Under the pieces are notes generated by a model. That model was given only the letters and a program-made list of their open reading frames with translations. It was not told where the DNA came from and did no database searches. Shown one piece after another: positions 36,025 through 44,947 of a stretch of 64,000 nt of DNA. This DNA is from Streptomyces sp. A0642. Lineage in GTDB: Bacteria > Actinomycetota > Actinomycetes > Streptomycetales > Streptomycetaceae. The stretch's first letter is position 1. Each line of letters opens with the position of its first letter. A program made the translations under genes and the position numbers. The DNA lies in contig NZ_SSBL01000012.1 of the NCBI RefSeq assembly GCF_004795105.1, forward strand, positions 1 to 64,000, in the 5' to 3' direction.

Positions 36025-36729
36025 GTGGAAACCGTAAGCGCCGCCGCCCGGACGGCCCCGGCCGCAGTGATCGTCGCCATCGACGGCCCCTCCGGCACCG
36101 GCAAGTCGAGCACGTCCAAGGCCGTCGCCGCCCAGCTCGGCCTGAGCTACCTGGACACCGGTGCCCAGTACCGGGCGATCACCTGGTGGATGCTGAACAA
36201 CGGCATCGACGTGCACGACGCGGCGGAGGTGGCGACCGCCGCCGACAAGCCGGTCATCGTCTCCGGCACCGACCCCACCGGCCCGACGATCACCGTCGAC
36301 GGCGAGGACGCCTCCGGCCCGATCCGTACGCAGGAGGTCACCTCCAAGGTCAGCGCCGTCAGCGCCGTCCCCGAGGTGCGCACCCGCATCACCGAGCTGC
36401 AGCGCACCATCGCCGCCGGAGCGGAGAAGGGCATCGTGGTCGAGGGCCGCGACATCGGCACCACCGTGCTGCCCGACGCCGACATCAAGATCTTCCTGAC
36501 CGCGTCGCCCGAGGCCCGTGCGGCCCGTCGCAGCGGCGAGGTCAAGGGCTCCGATCTGGCCGCCACCAAGGAGGCGCTGATCAAGCGGGACGCCGCCGAC
36601 TCCGGCCGCAAGACCTCGCCGCTCGCCAAGGCGGACGACGCGGTCGAGGTGGACACCACCGAGCTGACCCTCCAGCAGGTCATCGAGTGCGTCGTCACCC
36701 TCGTGGGGGAGAAGCAGGCCGCCAAGTGA
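36025..36729 (+). CDS. cmk: Cytidylate kinase
   Basis: A 234-residue CMP/dCMP kinase. The P-loop is IDGPSGTGKSSTSKAVA, the CMP-binding part LSYLDTGAQYRAITW, the R-rich catalytic segment EGRDIGTTVLPDADIKIFLTASPEARAARR, and the LIKRDAADSGRKTSPL lid-like region follows; all match the bacterial CMK family. GTG 36025 (VETVSAAARTAP) has AGGAAGG eleven bases upstream; a GTG at 36013 is also in frame but directly overlaps that site. It is linked to the acyltransferase by GTGA. A TAACCT at 35955-35960 is a possible -10. Confidence 0.94.
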   Translation: METVSAAARTAPAAVIVAIDGPSGTGKSSTSKAVAAQLGLSYLDTGAQYRAITWWMLNNGIDVHDAAEVATAADKPVIVSGTDPTGPTITVDGEDASGPIRTQEVTSKVSAVSAVPEVRTRITELQRTIAAGAEKGIVVEGRDIGTTVLPDADIKIFLTASPEARAARRSGEVKGSDLAATKEALIKRDAADSGRKTSPLAKADDAVEVDTTELTLQQVIECVVTLVGEKQAAK

Positions 36730-37433
36730 CACCTGCCACGGGCGCGCCCACGCTGCGCGGAGCGGCGGTCGGGCGCGGCATCGGGATCGGGCTGATGTAC
36801 GGGCTCTTCAGGCCCCGCGTACTCGGCGCCTGGCGGGTCCCCGCCTCCGGACCCGTCATACTCGCGGTGAACCACTCGCACAACGTCGACGGGCCGATGC
36901 TGATGGGCACCGCGCCCCGGCCCGTCCACTTCCTGATCAAGAAAGAGGCGTTCGTCGGCCCCCTCGACCCGTTCCTGCGCGGAATCGGTCAGCTGAAGGT
37001 GGACCGTTCGACCGTCGACCGCACAGCCATCACCCACGCCCTCGGAGTGCTGGAGGACGGCGGAGTGCTCGGGATCTTCCCCGAGGGCACCAGGGGCGAA
37101 GGGAACTTCGCCTCGCTGCGGGCCGGACTCGCGTATTTCGCGGTACGCAGCGGGGCGCCGATCGTGCCCGTGGCCGTACTGGGAAGCACCGAGCGCCGCG
37201 GACGGTTGATATCAGCACTGCCGCCGTTGCGCAGCCGCGTCGACGTCGTCTTCGGCGAAGCGTTCGAAGCGCAGGAGGGCGTGCGAAGCTCGTATACGGG
37301 TGGAGGCGGGCGACGGGCGGGCGGCAGCGGGCGGCGGACGCGCAAGGCGCTCGACGAGGCGACGCTGCGCATCCAGGGACGGCTGACCGGCCACCTGGAG
37401 CAGGCCGGGCGCCTCACCGGGCGCAACGGGTAA
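36726..37433 (+). CDS. 1-acyl-sn-glycerol-3-phosphate acyltransferase family protein
   Basis: A 235-residue PlsC-type acyltransferase. The catalytic HX4D motif is in NHSHNVDGPML, and the glycerolphosphate-binding motif is FPEGTRGEGNFASLRAGLAYFA; PIVPVAVLGS is the fourth block. The N-terminus GIGIGLMYGLFRPRVLGAWRV could be a membrane anchor. It makes phosphatidic acid or remodels phospholipids at the membrane. GTG 36726 overlaps the cmk stop. The C-terminal 50 residues are Gly/Arg-rich and variable. The cmk-plsC-der order is typical for Streptomyces. Confidence 0.92.
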   Translation: MTPATGAPTLRGAAVGRGIGIGLMYGLFRPRVLGAWRVPASGPVILAVNHSHNVDGPMLMGTAPRPVHFLIKKEAFVGPLDPFLRGIGQLKVDRSTVDRTAITHALGVLEDGGVLGIFPEGTRGEGNFASLRAGLAYFAVRSGAPIVPVAVLGSTERRGRLISALPPLRSRVDVVFGEAFEAQEGVRSSYTGGGGRRAGGSGRRTRKALDEATLRIQGRLTGHLEQAGRLTGRNG

Positions 37434-37497
37434 GACGTGAGTAGTGGGCCGCGTGCTGCGTGGTCCATCGATGATGATGCAAAGAGGAACGGACTTC

Positions 37498-38967
37498 ATG
37501 AACGACCAGATTCACTCCGGCGGCTCGGACCACGAGCACGGAGCGCTTGGCGATGCCGAGTACGCGGAGTTCATGGAGCTCGCCGCGCAGGAGGGGTTCG
37601 ACCCCGAGGACGTCGAGGGCGCCATCGGTGAGGCCGGTCACGGCCCGCTGCCCGCTCTCGCCATCGTCGGCCGCCCCAACGTCGGCAAGTCGACGCTGGT
37701 GAACCGGATCATCGGCCGCCGTGAGGCCGTGGTCCAGGACAAGCCCGGCGTCACCCGTGACCGCGTCAGCTACGAGGCCGAATGGGCGGGCCGCCGCTTC
37801 AAGGTCGTCGACACCGGCGGCTGGGAGCAGGACGTGCTCGGCCTGGACGCCTCCGTCGCCGCCCAGGCCGAGTACGCGATCGAGATGGCCGACGCGGTCG
37901 TCTTCGTCGTCGACTCCACCGTCGGCGCGACCGACACCGACGAGGCCGTCGTCAAGCTGCTGCGCCGGTCCGGCAAGCCGGTCGTGCTCTGCGCCAACAA
38001 GGTCGACGGACAGAGCGGCGAGGCGGACGCCACCGCGCTCTGGTCGCTCGGCCTCGGCCAGCCGCACCCGGTCTCCTCGCTGCACGGCCGCGGCACCGGC
38101 GACATGCTGGACGCCGTGCTGGAGGCGCTTCCCGAGGCCCCGGCCCAGTCGTTCGGCACGGCGGTCGGCGGCCCCCGCCGCATCGCGCTGATCGGCCGTC
38201 CGAACGTCGGCAAGTCCTCCCTCCTGAACAAGGTGGCCAACGAGGACCGCGTCGTCGTCAACGAGCTGGCGGGCACGACCCGCGACCCGGTCGACGAGCT
38301 GATCACCCTCGGCGGCATCACCTGGAAGTTCATCGACACGGCCGGCATCCGGCGCCGGGTCCACCTCCAGGAAGGCGCGGACTACTACGCCTCGCTGCGT
38401 ACCGCCGCCGCGGTGGAGAAGGCCGAGGTCGCCGTGATCCTGATCGACTCCAGCGAGTCGATCAGCGTTCAGGACCAGCGCATCGTCACCATGGCCGTCG
38501 AGGCCGGGCGCGCGATCGTCGTGGCCTTCAATAAGTGGGACACCCTGGACGAGGAGCGCCGCTACTACCTGGAGCGCGAGATCGAGACGGAGCTCGCGCA
38601 GGTCGCGTGGGCCCCCCGGGTCAACGTCTCGGCCCTCACCGGCCGCCACATGGAGAAGCTGGTCCCGGCGATCGAGACGGCGCTGGAGGGCTGGGAGACC
38701 CGTGTCCCGACGGGCCGGCTGAACGCGTTCCTCGGCGAGATCGTCGCCTCGCACCCGCACCCGATCCGGGGCGGCAAGCAGCCCCGCATCCTCTTCGGCA
38801 CCCAGGCGGGCACCAAGCCGCCGCGCTTCGTGCTCTTCGCCTCCGGCTTCCTGGAGCACGGCTACCGCCGGTTCGTCGAGCGCCGGCTGCGTGAGGAGTT
38901 CGGCTTCGAGGGCACGCCGATCCACATCTCGGTGCGGGTCCGCGAGAAGCGCGGCCGCAACAAGTAG
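37498..38967 (+). CDS. der: Ribosome biogenesis GTPase Der
   Basis: A 489-residue double-GTPase (EngA) required for 50S assembly. G domain 1 has GRPNVGKSTLVNRI, DTGGW and NKVD; G domain 2 has GRPNVGKSSLLNKV, DTAG and NKWD; a KH-like domain (residues about 395-489, RLNAFLGEIVASHPHPIRGGKQPRILFGTQ) closes with RVREKRGRNK. The N-terminal 60 residues, acidic with GALGDAEYAEFMELAAQEGFDPEDVEGA, are an actinobacterial addition. ATG 37498 lies downstream of AGAGGA; the frame opens earlier at 37444 without a good site. A 33-bp inverted repeat follows its stop. Confidence 0.96.
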   Translation: MNDQIHSGGSDHEHGALGDAEYAEFMELAAQEGFDPEDVEGAIGEAGHGPLPALAIVGRPNVGKSTLVNRIIGRREAVVQDKPGVTRDRVSYEAEWAGRRFKVVDTGGWEQDVLGLDASVAAQAEYAIEMADAVVFVVDSTVGATDTDEAVVKLLRRSGKPVVLCANKVDGQSGEADATALWSLGLGQPHPVSSLHGRGTGDMLDAVLEALPEAPAQSFGTAVGGPRRIALIGRPNVGKSSLLNKVANEDRVVVNELAGTTRDPVDELITLGGITWKFIDTAGIRRRVHLQEGADYYASLRTAAAVEKAEVAVILIDSSESISVQDQRIVTMAVEAGRAIVVAFNKWDTLDEERRYYLEREIETELAQVAWAPRVNVSALTGRHMEKLVPAIETALEGWETRVPTGRLNAFLGEIVASHPHPIRGGKQPRILFGTQAGTKPPRFVLFASGFLEHGYRRFVERRLREEFGFEGTPIHISVRVREKRGRNK

Positions 38968-38984
38968 TCCCTGGCGGGCCAGGC

Positions 38985-39053
38985 CCTGAACACGACGGAG
39001 CCCCGGACCACTCACTCACCGAGTGAGTGGTCCGGGGCTCCGTCGTGTTCAGG
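38985..39053. terminator. 33-bp perfect inverted repeat terminator
   Basis: Bases 38985-39017 are perfectly complementary to 39021-39053 with a three-base centre (ACC). It ends der and reaches into the stop codon of the convergent minus-strand gene (39049-39051). It is long and perfect enough to extrude as a cruciform, and lacks a T-run. Confidence 0.85.
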
Positions 39054-39441
39054 CTCCCCGGGAGCCCGGTGGCAGCGCGGCGGGCTGGACCCGGCCCGCG
39101 TGTCGTCCGACCCGCTGCCAGGAGCCGAGGCTGCCCGTGTGGCTGCTCGGACCGCTGCCGTGACCGGCGGCCGTGCCGGAGGTGGTGCCGGAGGCCCCTC
39201 CGGTGTGCCCGGAGTGGACGCTCAGCGGGGCGCGGGAGCCGAAGAACCCGGCGCCGAGGCCCTGCAGACCCAGATGCTCCTCGCCGCTCCGATCACCCGG
39301 CAGCGCCCTGAACGACCTGCGGTACTCGGAGTACAGCGCGTCGTAGATCGGGGTCTGGGACGGGCCGCCCGATGGGTCCTGCGAGGGACGCATGGCAGGG
39401 ATCGGGCTCGGACGCTGGTGGGAGGGGTCGTATGAGTGCAC
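39049..39441 (-). CDS. Conserved hypothetical protein downstream of der
   Basis: A 130-residue protein with the Streptomyces-conserved stretch PSQTPIYDALYSEYRRSFRALPGDRSGEEHLGL, likely helical, followed by a low-complexity Gly/Ser/Thr tail that ends in an aminoacyl-poor GSRGA. No known domain is recognised. The start is uncertain: GTG 39441 gives VHSYDPSHQRPSPIPAM and fits best; ATG 39393 (MRPSQDPSGG) and ATG 39528, two bases after the upstream stop, are alternatives. It is likely co-transcribed with the next minus-strand gene. The stop is inside the der terminator's right arm. Function unknown. Confidence 0.65.
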   Translation of the reverse strand: MHSYDPSHQRPSPIPAMRPSQDPSGGPSQTPIYDALYSEYRRSFRALPGDRSGEEHLGLQGLGAGFFGSRAPLSVHSGHTGGASGTTSGTAAGHGSGPSSHTGSLGSWQRVGRHAGRVQPAALPPGSRGA

Positions 39442-39530
39442 GTAGGTGCCAACGACCCCGCCGTCCGTCGGATGCGGGCGCGCGGGAGAAATCGCTGTTC
39501 GCCGCGGGTGCGAGGAGTGCGCGGCCATGA

Positions 39531-40313
39531 TCAGGTCCCGGCCAGCGGCATCGCTGCGGCGACCAGGAGCCCGCCCGCCGCGGCCTTCTCCAGTGCGTCG
39601 CGCAGCAGGTCCTCACGGGGCTGCTGGCCGATCGAGCCTGCCGGGGCGGCGTAGACGAGCACGGTCTGCGACTTGTTGGCCGCGGTCCGCCAGCCCTCGG
39701 TGACCTGGAGGGGCGCGTGCGCCTGCCACCAGGCCACCGGGGCCCCGCCGCCCGTGCCCGGCTGGAGGACCGCGTGGAGCTGCCCCATGGCGAGCAGGAT
39801 GGACCAGCCGTGCAGCACGTCGGGGACCTGGTCCATCCGGTGGACCGGCCTGAAACCCTGCTCCAGCAGCAGCTGGAGGAACTCGTCACCGCCGCTCCCG
39901 TCGGTGCCCGGGCGGGCGATCGCCCCGGTCGGCTCGACGACCAGGGCGGGGTGGAGTTCGTCGTCGATCAGCACGAGGCCGCTGGTGATGCCGAGCACCG
40001 CCTGTTCGGGGGTCAGCCGGCCCGGGGCGTCCTGCTCGCTGCCGGTGATGCTGCGTACGGCCCCCTGCAACTGCTCCTCCGCGACCTGGACCACCTGCGA
40101 GGGGATGCAGGTCGCGTGGGCGAAGGCGAGGACGGCGGTCTCCTCCCCGACGAACAGCACCGTGCTGGTCCGTTCCTGCTCGGAGTCGCCGGGGGTGCGG
40201 CAGGAGGTGCAGTCGTAACTGCCGGGGGCGTTGTCGCCGACGAGCAGCCGGTCGGCTTCGGCATCGCCGATCTCGGCGCGTACGTCCTCGCTGACGTCGA
40301 GCATGCGCGGCAC
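39531..40313 (-). CDS. Conserved hypothetical protein with CxxC pair
   Basis: A 260-residue protein that I do not recognise beyond being typical of Streptomyces. Features are an early YDCTSCR CxxC pair (residues about 35-40) that could bind a metal, a hydrophobic VLFVGEETAVLAFAHATCIPSQVVQVAEEQ strand-helix region, VLIDDELHPALVVEPTGAI, and a final VAWWQAHAPLQVTEGWRTAANKSQTVLVYAAPAGSI fold. GTG 40313 has GAGGAG six bases upstream; ATG 40304 is the nearest alternative. It probably forms an operon with the following small gene. No function is proposed. Confidence 0.75.
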   Translation of the reverse strand: MPRMLDVSEDVRAEIGDAEADRLLVGDNAPGSYDCTSCRTPGDSEQERTSTVLFVGEETAVLAFAHATCIPSQVVQVAEEQLQGAVRSITGSEQDAPGRLTPEQAVLGITSGLVLIDDELHPALVVEPTGAIARPGTDGSGGDEFLQLLLEQGFRPVHRMDQVPDVLHGWSILLAMGQLHAVLQPGTGGGAPVAWWQAHAPLQVTEGWRTAANKSQTVLVYAAPAGSIGQQPREDLLRDALEKAAAGGLLVAAAMPLAGT

Positions 40314-41009
40314 GGGTGGCTCCTCGGACTCGGTACGGGCGCCGGGCGGATCCCGGCTCATGCAGAAGACAACGGGTGAGCCGCTGCCGGGGTCACGCGA
40401 GAAGCAGCACCGAATCGGGCCGTGCGGTGGGGCCTGCCCGGTTGCATCATGACAAATACCGACATACGGAAAGGTGCCTCGTGCATGCGAGCCGCCCCTC
40501 CCCGGGCGGGGCCGACCGTGCCGAAAGGGCTTGCGCGGAGGGGCCCGGGCGCGCGGGGCGCTGACCGGCGGCGGGTCCGTGCCCCGCCGCCCGGGGTCGC
40601 CATGCGGATGACGGGACTGTCCGCTATACGGGCGGATGGAGGTCCGGGAGGGGGCGTGGTGGGATGGTGTGGATATCGTCACGTCCGGATAAGGGTGCGA
40701 TAAGGAAGGGTGAATTCCCGGTGGTGTGTTCCTTTACGAGAAGGCATTCCTCAGGGAAATCCAGGGCGCTCGGCAGTGGCTATTCCGCCCCCATTCCAGG
40801 TCGTTCCGGTCGGCTTCGGTGATCGTTTTACGGCCTGTGTGATTACTGTGTGTCCCGTCGTGAATCGTGCATCCGAACGGATGACTCCACGGAGAACACG
40901 TGTAGTGCTCCTGTGACACAAGTGTGACCGGTGAGGTACGTGAGGATGCGTGGCGACCGGGTGGCGCCCCGGCTTCCGCGGTGGCCGGGAGCCGCCTACG
41001 GTGAGAGGC
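40314..41009. other. About 700-bp intergenic region with a low-GC core
   Basis: Between the minus-strand gene above and the I78-like gene there is no gene with convincing codon bias. The core (about 40690-40930) is visibly poorer in G+C than any neighbour, with runs such as GATCGTTTTACGG. A small RNA, a promoter cluster or relic DNA could be here; a 61-codon minus-strand frame at 40734-40919 has poor codon bias and is not called. Confidence 0.4.
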
Positions 41010-41225
41010 ATGGCACCCGTACCGACTCCTCCCGCCCAGCCCGACGACACCCCCGGCGCTTACGTCGGCCTTGCCGCCGAGACCGCAGAACGGCGAGCCC
41101 GGGAGCGCGGCTGGGACACCGTCAGAGCCCTGCCGCCGGGCACCGTGATCACCATGGAGTTCCGGAGCGGGCGGATCAACTTCGAGGTCGACGCGGGCGT
41201 GGTCAGGCGCTGCTGGACCGGCTGA
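41010..41225 (+). CDS. Small I78-family peptidase-inhibitor-like protein
   Basis: A 71-residue protein whose second half, ERGWDTVRALPPGTVITMEFRSGRINFEVDAGVVRRCWTG, fits the I78 potato-inhibitor-like pattern (GW...R.LPPG..IT.EFR..RIN.EVD..G.V..C). Members inhibit serine peptidases through a loop of this fold. ATG 41010 (MAPVPTPPAQ) follows GAGAGG closely; an in-frame ATG at 40950 would add 20 Arg-rich residues and is less likely. No signal peptide is seen, so it would act in the cytosol. The region after it is a repeat tract and a long inverted repeat. Confidence 0.75.
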   Translation: MAPVPTPPAQPDDTPGAYVGLAAETAERRARERGWDTVRALPPGTVITMEFRSGRINFEVDAGVVRRCWTG

Positions 41226-41279
41226 GCGACCGCACCGCCCTGTGCGCGCGCCCGCGTCCTCGCGAGCGGCCGTAACGGC

Positions 41280-41535
41280 CCCGGCCCGGCTCCCGCGTGA
41301 GGGAGGCCCGGTCCGGCTCCCCGCGTACCGGTCCCGGCTCCCCGCGTGACGGAAGCCCGGTCCGGCCGCCTGCGCGACGGGCAGCCGGGTCCGGCCCCCT
41401 GCGTGGGGGAACCCGCGTCCCGCCGCCTGGGGGGGGCAAGCCCCGCCCAGCCCCGCCGCATGGAATTCCGGCCCGGCTAGCCCCCCCCCCGTGACGGAAG
41501 CCCCGGCCAGGTCGGCCCCCGCGTGACGGAAGCCC
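41280..41535 (+). repeat. Degenerate 28-bp GC-rich tandem repeat
   Basis: Units related to CCGGCTCCCCGCGTGACGG recur four to six times with many differences, and the string GTGACGGAAGCCC appears around 41347, 41491 and 41523. The last copy is part of the long inverted repeat that ends the tract. Not coding in any frame with sound bias. Confidence 0.6.
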
Positions 41536-41589
41536 TCATGCGGAAGGCCCCGGCCGAAGCCGGGGCCTTCCGCATGAGGGCTTCCGTCA
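41524..41589. terminator. 31-bp perfect inverted repeat
   Basis: 41524-41554 is the exact complement of 41559-41589, with a CGAA loop. It lies between the I78-like gene and the PAP2 gene (convergent), so it can end both transcripts. The outer arms reuse the GACGGAAGCCC string of the tandem repeat, suggesting the hairpin grew from that repeat. Confidence 0.8.
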
Positions 41590-41633
41590 GGGACGCGTGC
41601 GGCCGGGTACGCCCTGCCCGCAGCCCTGCGGGG

Positions 41634-42650
41634 TCACCCGCCGGCCACCGGACGGGCCGGGGCCGCGCCGCCGCGGGGTGTGCGGTCCGCGTGCGGCGGC
41701 CGGCGGCTGCCGGCCGGGGTGACCGGGGTCCGCTCGGAGCGGGCGGTGTGCCCCGGGTGCGCGGGGGGTCCGCTGTGCGCCCGGGGGCGGCTGCCGCCGG
41801 CCGTGAGCACCGTCGTCTGGTGTCCGCCGCCGGTCGGCGCCGCCTCCCCCGCGGCCGGAAGCCGGGCGGGCGCGGGGCGGGGGGCGCCCGCGGCCGAGGG
41901 CTGCGGTGCCACCGTCCTGCCGCGCGCGCTCAGCCACTCGCGGGCCGCGAAGATCCAGTTCTCCGCCCGGGTGATCATCGGCTCGGCCCAGGGCAGGCCC
42001 AGGAGGATCAGCAGCCCCGCGGCCCAGCCGAGGACCACGTCGCTGAGCCAGTGCGTACCGAGGTAGACCGTCGTCAGGCCCACTCCGAGGGAGACGATCG
42101 CGGACATGGCCGACAGGTAGCGCCTGGCGCGCGGAGTGGCGGCCAGGTAGGCGAGGATTCCCCAGGTCACGACGGCATTGGCCGTGTGACCGGAGGGAAA
42201 TATATCGCCGCCGGCGAAGAGTTCCGCCGATCCGATCTGCGTCGCGTAGTGCGGGCCGAGCCGGCCGAGGCCGATCTTGACCGCGCCCACCGTCACGTTG
42301 AGCAGCAGGAGCGAGGCGCCCAGCGTCAGCAGCGGCCTCAGTGTGTGCTGCCGCCAGGAGCGCCAGCCCAGCCAGCAGGCGACCATGACGGCGGTCGGTC
42401 CGCGCTGGCCGAGGACGACGTAGTAGTCGAGGAAGGCGTGGATGCCGGGCCACTGCTGGTACGGCCGGAAGAGCATGACCTTCCAGTCCAGGGCCACCAG
42501 CCAGGACGACATGAGCACGGCAATGACGATGGCCAGATAGAACGCCAACGTCCCGCCGAAGAGAGCGATGCGGTGACGGCTCATCCGCGGTGTCTCTATC
42601 TTCGGCGGTTCCGGCTCCCGGTCCAGACGGGCGAAGATGTCGGTACGCAC
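41634..42650 (-). CDS. PAP2-family phosphatase, membrane
   Basis: A 338-residue membrane phosphatase. After a short cytosolic lead there are about six transmembrane segments; the catalytic motifs are KIGLGRLGP (a KX6RP variant), PSGH in IFPSGHTANAVVTWG, and the last motif in VYLGTHWLSDVVLGW with the His and Asp. The C-terminal 90 residues are Pro/Ala/Arg-rich and disordered. Substrates of such enzymes are lipid phosphates such as phosphatidate or undecaprenyl pyrophosphate. GTG 42650 is the predicted start. The GAT ATA TTT codons next to the motif are unusual for this genome. It stands alone. Confidence 0.9.
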   Translation of the reverse strand: MRTDIFARLDREPEPPKIETPRMSRHRIALFGGTLAFYLAIVIAVLMSSWLVALDWKVMLFRPYQQWPGIHAFLDYYVVLGQRGPTAVMVACWLGWRSWRQHTLRPLLTLGASLLLLNVTVGAVKIGLGRLGPHYATQIGSAELFAGGDIFPSGHTANAVVTWGILAYLAATPRARRYLSAMSAIVSLGVGLTTVYLGTHWLSDVVLGWAAGLLILLGLPWAEPMITRAENWIFAAREWLSARGRTVAPQPSAAGAPRPAPARLPAAGEAAPTGGGHQTTVLTAGGSRPRAHSGPPAHPGHTARSERTPVTPAGSRRPPHADRTPRGGAAPARPVAGG

Positions 42651-43204
42651 CCAATCGACGTTACAGCGAGTGAGTGGGTGACTCGGTCGATCCGGCCGCT
42701 TTGTGATGACGATGTGATGTGGACTATGTCTCAGCCGAGCCGATTTTCTGAGTTTCCAGGAGGCCCGAGTTCCTTACGTTCCATTCATTGGGCACCCTTT
42801 CCGTAAACGCATTCGGTTAAGGGCGGAAAGGGGTGCGGCAGGGCGGAGTGCATTCGCCCAGGGGGGCCGCGGGGCGGGAACGGACGGTGTCGGTCCGGTT
42901 ACTGAATGCCCTCGGCGGGTGTGCCTCGGAGGGTGCCCGCACCTCCCGGCCCCGCCGCCCCCGCGGCGGAACGGCCGGTCGCCGCAGGTCCGGGCGGCCC
43001 TCCGGAGGGGGCGGACCGGGCGGCCGCAGTGGCGTACACCACACTCGACGGCATCGGCCGGTATGAGATGGGCCACGTGTGGCCCTGCCGAACTCGCGTA
43101 CGCTGACGGACCACTCGCCCGTCGATGCCGGGCCCGGAGGGACAGCGGACGCTGAATCGCCGGGGGGCCTGCCGAGCGCGAGGGACCTTTTGGGAGGTAG
43201 ATGC
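42651..43204. other. Intergenic region upstream of MFS gene with hairpin
   Basis: No gene has sound bias here. GCACCCTTTCCG (42792-42803) pairs with CGGAAAGGGGTGC (42824-42836) apart from one extra base, with a 20-base loop, and could be a terminator or a leader structure. The remaining DNA probably holds the divergent promoters of the PAP2 and MFS genes; a TACGCT near 43098-43103 is a possible -10. Confidence 0.4.
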
Positions 43205-44923
43205 ATGTCCGGGACGACGACAGCCCGAATCCGTCTGCGCGACGCCGCCGACGGGGCCAATCGATGGGTCGTCCTGGTCGTCCTCTGCCTCAGTCTGCTG
43301 CTCGTGGCACTCGACGCGACCGTGCTGCACGTGGCCGTGCCCGCAGTCACCGAGGACCTGCGGCCCAGCGCCGTCGGTCTGCTGTGGATCGTGGACGTCT
43401 ATCCGCTGGTCTGTGCGTCCCTGCTGATCCTCTTCGGCACGCTCGGCGACCGCGTGGGACGCCGGCGCATACTGCTCCTCGGCTACGCGCTCTTCGGCGT
43501 CGCCTCCGCCGTCGCCTCCCTCGCCGACAGCGCGGGCGTGCTCATAGCGGCCCGGGCCCTGCTCGGCGTCGGCGGCGCGATGATCATGCCGGCGACCCTG
43601 TCGATCCTCCGGCAGGTGTTTCCCGACCGCCGTGAACGGGCCATGGCCATCGGGGTGTGGACCGCCGTCGCCGCCGTCGGCGCGGCCACCGGCCCGGTCA
43701 TCGGCGGTTTCCTCGTCGAGCACTTCTGGTGGGGCTCGGTCTTCCTGATCAACGTCCCGCTGATGGCCCTGATCCTGCCGTTCGGCCGGCTGCTGCTCCC
43801 GGAGTCCCGCGGCAGCAGCGACGGACCCTGGGACGTGTTCGGCGCGCTGATGGCCGCCGCCGGTGTCCTCGGCGTCGTCCTCGGAGTGAAGCGCGCGGGA
43901 ACCGGCGAGGGGCTGCTCGGCCCGGGCACGCTCGTGCCGCTGCTGGCCGGAGCCGCCCTGCTGGTCGCGTTCGTCCGCCGTCAGAGGCGCCGTACGCATC
44001 CGCTGATCGACATGGGGATGTTCACCCGGCCCGCCTTCACCACGGCGGTGGGCTGCATCGTCCTCGCCATGCTGGCGCTGGTCGGGCTGGAGCTGATAGC
44101 CGTCCAGTACCTCCAGCTGGTCCTCGGCCTCAGCCCGCTGGAGACCGGTCTGAGACTGTTGCCGCTCACCTTCGCCGCCATGGCCGCGGGCGCCACCGGC
44201 TCGCACACCCTGCGCCGGGTCGGCCCGCGCCGGATGGTCGGATGGGGCTTCGTCCTGACGGCGGCCGCGGTGCTGATGCTGACCGCGATGGGCCTGCACG
44301 ACCGGCCCGGCCTGCTGACCGTGTCCTTCGTCCTGCTGGGCTTCGGCCTCCAGTCCACGCTCTTCGGCGCGTACGAGTCCATGCTGAGCGAGGCGCCGGC
44401 CGACCGTGCGGGCGGAGCCGCCGCGATAGGGGAGACCTCCTACCAGCTGGGCGCCGGCATGGGCATCGCCCTGCTCGGCAGTGTGATGAACGCCGCGTAC
44501 GCCCCCGGTCTGGCCGGGCTCCCGGACAAGGGGATCCCCGCCTCGGCGGGCGCCGCGGCCGCGCACTCGCTCGGTGAGGCCTACCAGGTCGCCGCCCAGT
44601 TGGGCGGTCCCCTCGGCGCCGTCCTGCGCTCCACCGCGCGGGACGCCTTCGTCGGCGGGCTGCACCTCACCCTTCTGGTCAGCGCGGGTCTGCTGCTGCT
44701 CGGGGCGCTCGCCGCGCTGAGGCTGCCCCGCGTGATGGAGTGCCCGCCGCTCTGCGAACCCCGCACGCCGGCCGACGATGCGGTGGCGCCGGAGGCCAGG
44801 GAGACGCAGAGCCCCCTGGGCGGCCGCGAACTGCCGGCCCAGGAGCGGCCCGAGGTGCTGCTGCGGCTGCCCGCGCGGCGCGCGCCCGCCGAGGCGACGG
44901 GCTCTGGACGCGCGGCACACTGA
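43205..44923 (+). CDS. MFS transporter, DHA2 family (14-TM, QacA-like)
   Basis: A 572-residue major facilitator with about 14 transmembrane segments. Motif C-like LDATVLHVAVPAV, motif A GTLGDRVGRRRIL and motif B in ARALLGVGGAMIMPATLSILRQVFPDRRERAMAIGVW match the drug:H+ antiporter-2 group. It probably exports antibiotics, dyes or metabolites. The C-terminal 70 residues are hydrophilic, Glu/Pro/Arg-rich. ATG 43205 (MSGTTTARIRLRD) follows TGGGAGGTAG; the ATG four bases earlier is out of frame. It is followed by a gap of 92 bases that contains a palindrome ahead of an acyl-CoA dehydrogenase gene. Confidence 0.9.
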   Translation: MSGTTTARIRLRDAADGANRWVVLVVLCLSLLLVALDATVLHVAVPAVTEDLRPSAVGLLWIVDVYPLVCASLLILFGTLGDRVGRRRILLLGYALFGVASAVASLADSAGVLIAARALLGVGGAMIMPATLSILRQVFPDRRERAMAIGVWTAVAAVGAATGPVIGGFLVEHFWWGSVFLINVPLMALILPFGRLLLPESRGSSDGPWDVFGALMAAAGVLGVVLGVKRAGTGEGLLGPGTLVPLLAGAALLVAFVRRQRRRTHPLIDMGMFTRPAFTTAVGCIVLAMLALVGLELIAVQYLQLVLGLSPLETGLRLLPLTFAAMAAGATGSHTLRRVGPRRMVGWGFVLTAAAVLMLTAMGLHDRPGLLTVSFVLLGFGLQSTLFGAYESMLSEAPADRAGGAAAIGETSYQLGAGMGIALLGSVMNAAYAPGLAGLPDKGIPASAGAAAAHSLGEAYQVAAQLGGPLGAVLRSTARDAFVGGLHLTLLVSAGLLLLGALAALRLPRVMECPPLCEPRTPADDAVAPEARETQSPLGGRELPAQERPEVLLRLPARRAPAEATGSGRAAH

Positions 44924-44947
44924 GTCGTAACGTCGGCACGACGCCGT

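Noticed and set aside
40734..40919. 61-codon minus-strand frame in the low-GC island
   Set aside because: No ribosome site, mixed codon use and no recognisable motif.
41280..41535. CRISPR-like array or small gene
   Set aside because: Units are degenerate, GC-rich and not separated by unique spacers; no frame has good codon bias.
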